Shown: in pieces, positions 60,677 through 64,000 of the stretch
Layout of the letters: each line of letters begins with the position of its first letter
How positions within the stretch are numbered: position 1 is the stretch's first letter
Assembly (NCBI GenBank): GCA_050014015.1
Contig: JBEKEC010000009.1
Coordinates: 29,105-93,104, forward strand
Direction: 5' to 3'
DNA length: 64,000 nucleotides
Source: PALSA-1353 sp050014015
Lineage (GTDB): Bacteria; Planctomycetota; Phycisphaerae; Tepidisphaerales; Tepidisphaeraceae
Made by a program: the position numbers and the translations under genes
The notes under the pieces: model-generated
What the model was told of the DNA's origin: nothing
The model's input: only the letters and a program-made list of their open reading frames with translations
Database searches by the model: none

Positions 60677-61782
60677 TGGCTGAGGAACTTCCGCCAAGTT
60701 TTATCGAGTCGGCAAGGCAACGACTTCACTCGGAATGGGAATCGGTGGGGGACTTATCCGCCTCGAACGCTCCCCAACTGTCTTTACCAACTGAAATCAT
60801 TGATGCCGTCGCGCGATCCATCAATTCCAAAACAAAGACGTACCGCTATGTGCTACCCACGCAACTCTTGGCCAAGCTGGTTGATGCAGAGCTGGATTGC
60901 AGGTCCATCCAGGCTAGCAGCGGGCTGGAAAAGCCTTTCGATGCGCGAAGCCTTTGCCATGACGTAATCGTTGGATTTGACCGAGCCAATAACGACGTTC
61001 TCGGCGGTTCGGCAGAGCCATATCTCAACAACCCGCTTCGTATTCCCGCAATAATCCCCTCCGAGCGGTCGGCGCAGCGAGATAAAGTGGGATTTGACGA
61101 TCTGCGGGTTGCTCTGGACTACGCCCAGGAGAATCCGGGCAAGGTCGGGGAAATGATGCGCGCTGTCCTGTTGGCCATCCAGCAGCGCCTTGGCGCGGTC
61201 GCCGTGGTTTACCCGGTGCCCAACCGCGTCAGTATTCGGCAGGTTGAAAGCATGCTTGAGAAATTCCTCTCCGAACGAACTGGCGGATTACGGTTGCAGG
61301 CGGTGGTGATCGCCCTGTTCCGGCAAGTTGGCGTCAAGTTCCGCTTGTTCGCTGATGTGAGAAGCGCCAATGTCAATGCGGCTGATGCGGCGACGGGAAG
61401 CGTGGCGGATTTGGAGTGCGTGGACCAAAATGGTCAGATCGTTCTTGCCGTTGAAGTGAAGGACCGGCAACTTAAGCTGATAGATACCCAAAGTAAGCTG
61501 CCGGCAATCAGAGAGAAAGGCATCGGCGAGCTTCTGTTTCTCGTGCAAGGCGGCATCATGCCCAAAGAGACGGACGCAGTTTCCCATCTCATTCAACGAG
61601 AATTTATAACGGGGCAAAATGTCTATGTCACCGAGTTTTCAAATTTCCTGGAAAGTTGCCTCGTTCTTTTCGGCGAGATCGGTCGCGTATCGCTACTAAG
61701 GCAGATTGGAGACGAATTGAATCAAAGGAAGGCCGATATCTCGCATCGCCGACAGTGGGCTGGCCTCTTGAGTGAAACATAG
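60676..61782 (+). CDS. Type II restriction endonuclease, SacI family
   Basis: The ATG at 60676, overlapping the methylase stop, gives 368 residues; the longer frame is not supported. The block TYRYVLPTQLLAKLVDAELD, FDARSLCHDVIVGFDRANND and LGGSAEPYLNNPLRIP matches my recollection of the SacI endonuclease family. The catalytic core is of PD-(D/E)XK type: D245 in VADLECV and E260-x-K262 in LAVEVKD. It cuts unmodified double-stranded DNA, and pairs with the upstream methylase as a complete restriction-modification module between housekeeping genes. Confidence 0.85.
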   Translation: MAEELPPSFIESARQRLHSEWESVGDLSASNAPQLSLPTEIIDAVARSINSKTKTYRYVLPTQLLAKLVDAELDCRSIQASSGLEKPFDARSLCHDVIVGFDRANNDVLGGSAEPYLNNPLRIPAIIPSERSAQRDKVGFDDLRVALDYAQENPGKVGEMMRAVLLAIQQRLGAVAVVYPVPNRVSIRQVESMLEKFLSERTGGLRLQAVVIALFRQVGVKFRLFADVRSANVNAADAATGSVADLECVDQNGQIVLAVEVKDRQLKLIDTQSKLPAIREKGIGELLFLVQGGIMPKETDAVSHLIQREFITGQNVYVTEFSNFLESCLVLFGEIGRVSLLRQIGDELNQRKADISHRRQWAGLLSET

Positions 61783-61801
61783 GCTATACGGTCCTGATTC
61801 A

Positions 61802-62803
61802 ATGCTCGGCTTCTGCACCAGCCCTGAATTCGTCGATCACCTGACCGGGGAACATCATCCCGAGCGGCCGGACCGCATCCGCGCCATCGCCCTGGCGGTG
61901 CGGCAGGCGGGACTCGTCGATTCGCCCAATCCGTTCCCGGATTTCTCGCCCGGATTCCAATTGGAAGCACTCGGCGGCGAAAAAATGCTGGAAATCTCTC
62001 CAGTCCCCGCGGACGAGCAGACCATCGCGTTGATTCACAGCCGTCAGCATATCGAGCGGATCAAACAGGCCTGCCAGAGCGGCGGCGGAATGCTGGATGA
62101 GGGGGATACGCCGGTTTCACAGCGAAGTTTTGAACTGGCCTTGCTTTCTTGCGGGGCGGTTCTGTGCTGTTGCGATGCGGTGATGGACGGGCGGGTTCTC
62201 CGGGCCTTCGCGGCCGTCCGGCCGCCGGGCCATCACGCCGAGCCGGACCGCGCCATGGGATTCTGCCTCTTCGGCAACGTCGCCATCGCCGCGAAATATT
62301 TGCAGCGCCGACACGCCGTCCATACGGTCGCCATCGTGGATTTCGACGTGCATCACGGCAACGGCACCCAGGCGGCTTTCGAGGACGATCCGTCCGTTCT
62401 TTTCATCAGCATTCACCAGCATCCCAAGACGTGTTACCCCGGCACGGGCTACGAATGGGAAGTCGGCGAGGGGCCGGGGCGAGGCGCGACGCTGAACGTT
62501 CCCATGGACCCCGGCGCCGGCGACGAGCGGTACGTCGCCGAGTTTCAGTCGAAGATTCTGCCGAAGCTGGATCATTTCAAGCCCGAAATCCTGTTGATTT
62601 CCGCCGGTTTCGACGCCCACCGCGACGATCCGCTCGCCCAGATCGAACTGAGCGACCAAGGCTTCGAGACGCTGACGCGGATGCTGGTGGACGTCGCCAA
62701 CGCGCATTGCCGGGGCAGGATTATCAGCGCGTTGGAGGGCGGATATGATCTGGGCGCGCTGGGGCGAAGCGTTGTGCGACACCTGGACGCGATGAGGGAT
62801 TGA
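61802..62803 (+). CDS. Histone deacetylase family protein (class II-like amidohydrolase)
   Basis: From the ATG at 61802 it has 333 residues; a GTG at 61772 overlapping the endonuclease is the alternative. The zinc amidohydrolase motifs are complete: HPERPDRIRAI, RPPGHHAEPDRAMGFCLFGN with the twin histidines, VDFDVHHGNGTQ with zinc ligands, ISAGFDAHRDDPL and the final EGGYDLGAL. Bacterial members deacetylate acetylpolyamines, acetoin-related compounds or proteins in the cytosol. The M19 dipeptidase that follows starts inside its stop (TTGA), so they share a transcript. Confidence 0.9.
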   Translation: MLGFCTSPEFVDHLTGEHHPERPDRIRAIALAVRQAGLVDSPNPFPDFSPGFQLEALGGEKMLEISPVPADEQTIALIHSRQHIERIKQACQSGGGMLDEGDTPVSQRSFELALLSCGAVLCCCDAVMDGRVLRAFAAVRPPGHHAEPDRAMGFCLFGNVAIAAKYLQRRHAVHTVAIVDFDVHHGNGTQAAFEDDPSVLFISIHQHPKTCYPGTGYEWEVGEGPGRGATLNVPMDPGAGDERYVAEFQSKILPKLDHFKPEILLISAGFDAHRDDPLAQIELSDQGFETLTRMLVDVANAHCRGRIISALEGGYDLGALGRSVVRHLDAMRD

Positions 62804-63807
62804 CGTTGATCGTCGACGCCCATCTCGATCTGGCCGACAACGCCGTTCGCGGCCGGCCGGTGCATTTGCCGGCTCGCATGCAGAAGCCGGATGAGGATGG
62901 GATTCCCACCGTCGGCCTGCCCGATCTTCGTCGCGGCGGGGTGGGCCTGATCTGCGCCACGATCTTCTGCCAGCCGCGTTACGACGACAAGCCCGGCTAC
63001 CAAACTCCCGACGAAGCCCACGCCGCCGCCCTGACGCAATTGGACTGGTATCGATCCCAACAATCCGCCGGAACGATGCGGATCCTCCAGCGGCCCGCCG
63101 ACTTCAGCCGGCGGGTTCCCGAGACCCAGGCAATTCTTTTGATGGAAGGCGCCGATCCCCTCCGCGATGAAACCGACGTGCGGAATTTCTTTGAATCCGG
63201 CCTGCGCATCGTCGGCCTGACCTGGAAGGAAGGCACTCACTACGCCGGCGGAAACGCCCGCCCCGGTCCCCTGACCCGTGACGGCGCGGCCATGGTGAAA
63301 ACGCTCGACCGGCTCGGAATCATCCACGATCTGTCTCACCTGGCCGATGAGGCGTTCTGGCAATTGCTCGCCTTGAGTTCGGCGCCGGTCATGGCGTCCC
63401 ATTCCAATTGCCGCTCGATCGTCCCAGGCGAGCGGCAATTGTCCGACGAGATGATCCGCGCCATCGCCTCCCGCGGCGGAATGATCGGCATCAACTTTTT
63501 CGACAGGTTTCTCGTTCCTCCCCAGGAACAAGCCAAACGCCGCGCGATCCTCGGCGACGTGACCAACCACGTCAAGCACGTCTGCGACATCGCCGGCGAC
63601 GCCGCTCACGTGGGGCTGGGCACCGACATGGACGGCGGCCTCGGGCGAGACGAAATCCCCGTCGAAATCGAAACCTCCGCGGATTTGCCGCGCGTCGCCG
63701 ATGCCCTGTCGACCGCCGGCTTCGGCGACCAAGACATAGCCGCGATCATGGGAGAGAATTGGTTGCGGTTTTTCTCAAAAAACCTGCGGACCCCAAATGC
63801 CAAGTGA
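62800..63807 (+). CDS. Membrane-dipeptidase-like peptidase (family M19)
   Basis: A 335-residue amidohydrolase-fold enzyme started by TTG overlapping the previous stop. Zinc-binding motifs are in order: VDAHLDLAD (HxD), EGADPLRD with the bridging glutamate, IIHDLSHLADEAFW, VMASHSNCRSI, and HVGLGTDMDGGLG with the final aspartate. M19 enzymes split dipeptides, including those with D-residues at the C-terminus. It has no signal peptide, so it is probably cytosolic and used in peptide or cell-wall turnover. The last residues are NLRTPNAK. Confidence 0.9.
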   Translation: MTLIVDAHLDLADNAVRGRPVHLPARMQKPDEDGIPTVGLPDLRRGGVGLICATIFCQPRYDDKPGYQTPDEAHAAALTQLDWYRSQQSAGTMRILQRPADFSRRVPETQAILLMEGADPLRDETDVRNFFESGLRIVGLTWKEGTHYAGGNARPGPLTRDGAAMVKTLDRLGIIHDLSHLADEAFWQLLALSSAPVMASHSNCRSIVPGERQLSDEMIRAIASRGGMIGINFFDRFLVPPQEQAKRRAILGDVTNHVKHVCDIAGDAAHVGLGTDMDGGLGRDEIPVEIETSADLPRVADALSTAGFGDQDIAAIMGENWLRFFSKNLRTPNAK

Positions 63808-63879
63808 AACCTCGGGAGTTAGCACGTTTTGCGCTTAGAGGCAGAGAGTCCATTATCCAGGTCATCTGCAAAGTCGCAG

Positions 63880-63899
63880 CCCCGGATGTACATCCGGGG
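63880..63899. terminator. Perfect 20-base palindrome, candidate terminator or REP element
   Basis: CCCCGGATGTACATCCGGGG is a perfect palindrome 73 bases past the dipeptidase stop, without a T-run. It belongs to the same style as 1090-1111 (GGGGATGGCCATCCCC core) and 51520-51542. Confidence 0.45.
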
Positions 63900-64000
63900 C
63901 CTGGACTTTGGCACTTCGGGCGGTTTTTTGAGGGGCTTGGGCCTATAGGAGTTATGCGATCGGCGGCTGTGGAGCGGCGGGCGGGGATTTGCTGCCGCGG

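Overview
The window looks like a chromosomal segment of a planctomycete, most likely a soil-type Phycisphaerae relative. The evidence is high GC, an exosortase with PEP-CTERM substrates carrying dockerin-like repeats (DFxxLAANFNQ), an LEPR-XLL-like motif on a secreted peptidase, small zinc-ribbon membrane proteins (CxxCGYxLxxxxxxxCPECG), and HGPY/SANT-type hypothetical proteins. This placement is inference; no rRNA or marker gene is present.

Layout. 0-2.4 kb: transaldolase C-terminus, a sugar isomerase, and a secreted aspartyl-protease/PDZ protein. 2.4-6.3 kb: a YtrA-type GntR repressor with ABC ATPase and two permeases, behind a promoter overlapped by a palindrome. 6.5-8.1 kb: a B12-binding radical SAM enzyme. 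8.2-19.7 kb: an extracellular polysaccharide/exosortase locus (Wza-like export lipoprotein, exosortase, EpsI-like protein, giant TPR protein, Wzz/BY-kinase), closed by a terminator. 19.9-23.5 kb: GH20 hexosaminidase, an antitoxin/PIN pair and gpsA.

23.5-27.5 kb is a compact accessory island: an sce7726-type nuclease-like protein overlapping tail-to-tail with a phage-T4-beta-like protein, then an unrecognised cytosolic protein translationally coupled to a small multi-pass membrane protein. It is my first candidate for an undescribed, possibly anti-phage, system. 27.5-29.5 kb holds glnB-amtB (ammonium sensing and uptake).

29.6-46.6 kb is a fluid region: a frameshifted repeat protein, small orphan genes, a GH57 enzyme, an S53 peptidase, an intact PEP-CTERM protein and three PEP-CTERM tail remnants, a LysM/M23 cell-wall hydrolase pair, dispersed hairpin-bearing repeats, and a pile-up of truncated genes, including a tyrosine recombinase fragment, against the 3' end of a tRNA-Val. 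46.7-51.4 kb: a GT87 mannosyltransferase-like protein and a two-gene operon of an N6-adenine DNA methylase with a PIN nuclease, the second system candidate.

51.5-64 kb is mostly housekeeping: sdhC and sdhA separated by two tandem DinB genes, two tandem GT39 glycosyltransferases, a lipoprotein, a zinc-ribbon membrane protein, a type II restriction-modification pair (D12 methylase plus SacI-family endonuclease), a histone-deacetylase-like amidohydrolase and an M19 dipeptidase. The exosortase at 10 kb can plausibly anchor the PEP-CTERM proteins at 38-45 kb. The restriction-modification pair, the methylase-PIN pair, the PIN toxin pair and the 24-27 kb island together make this a defence-rich segment.
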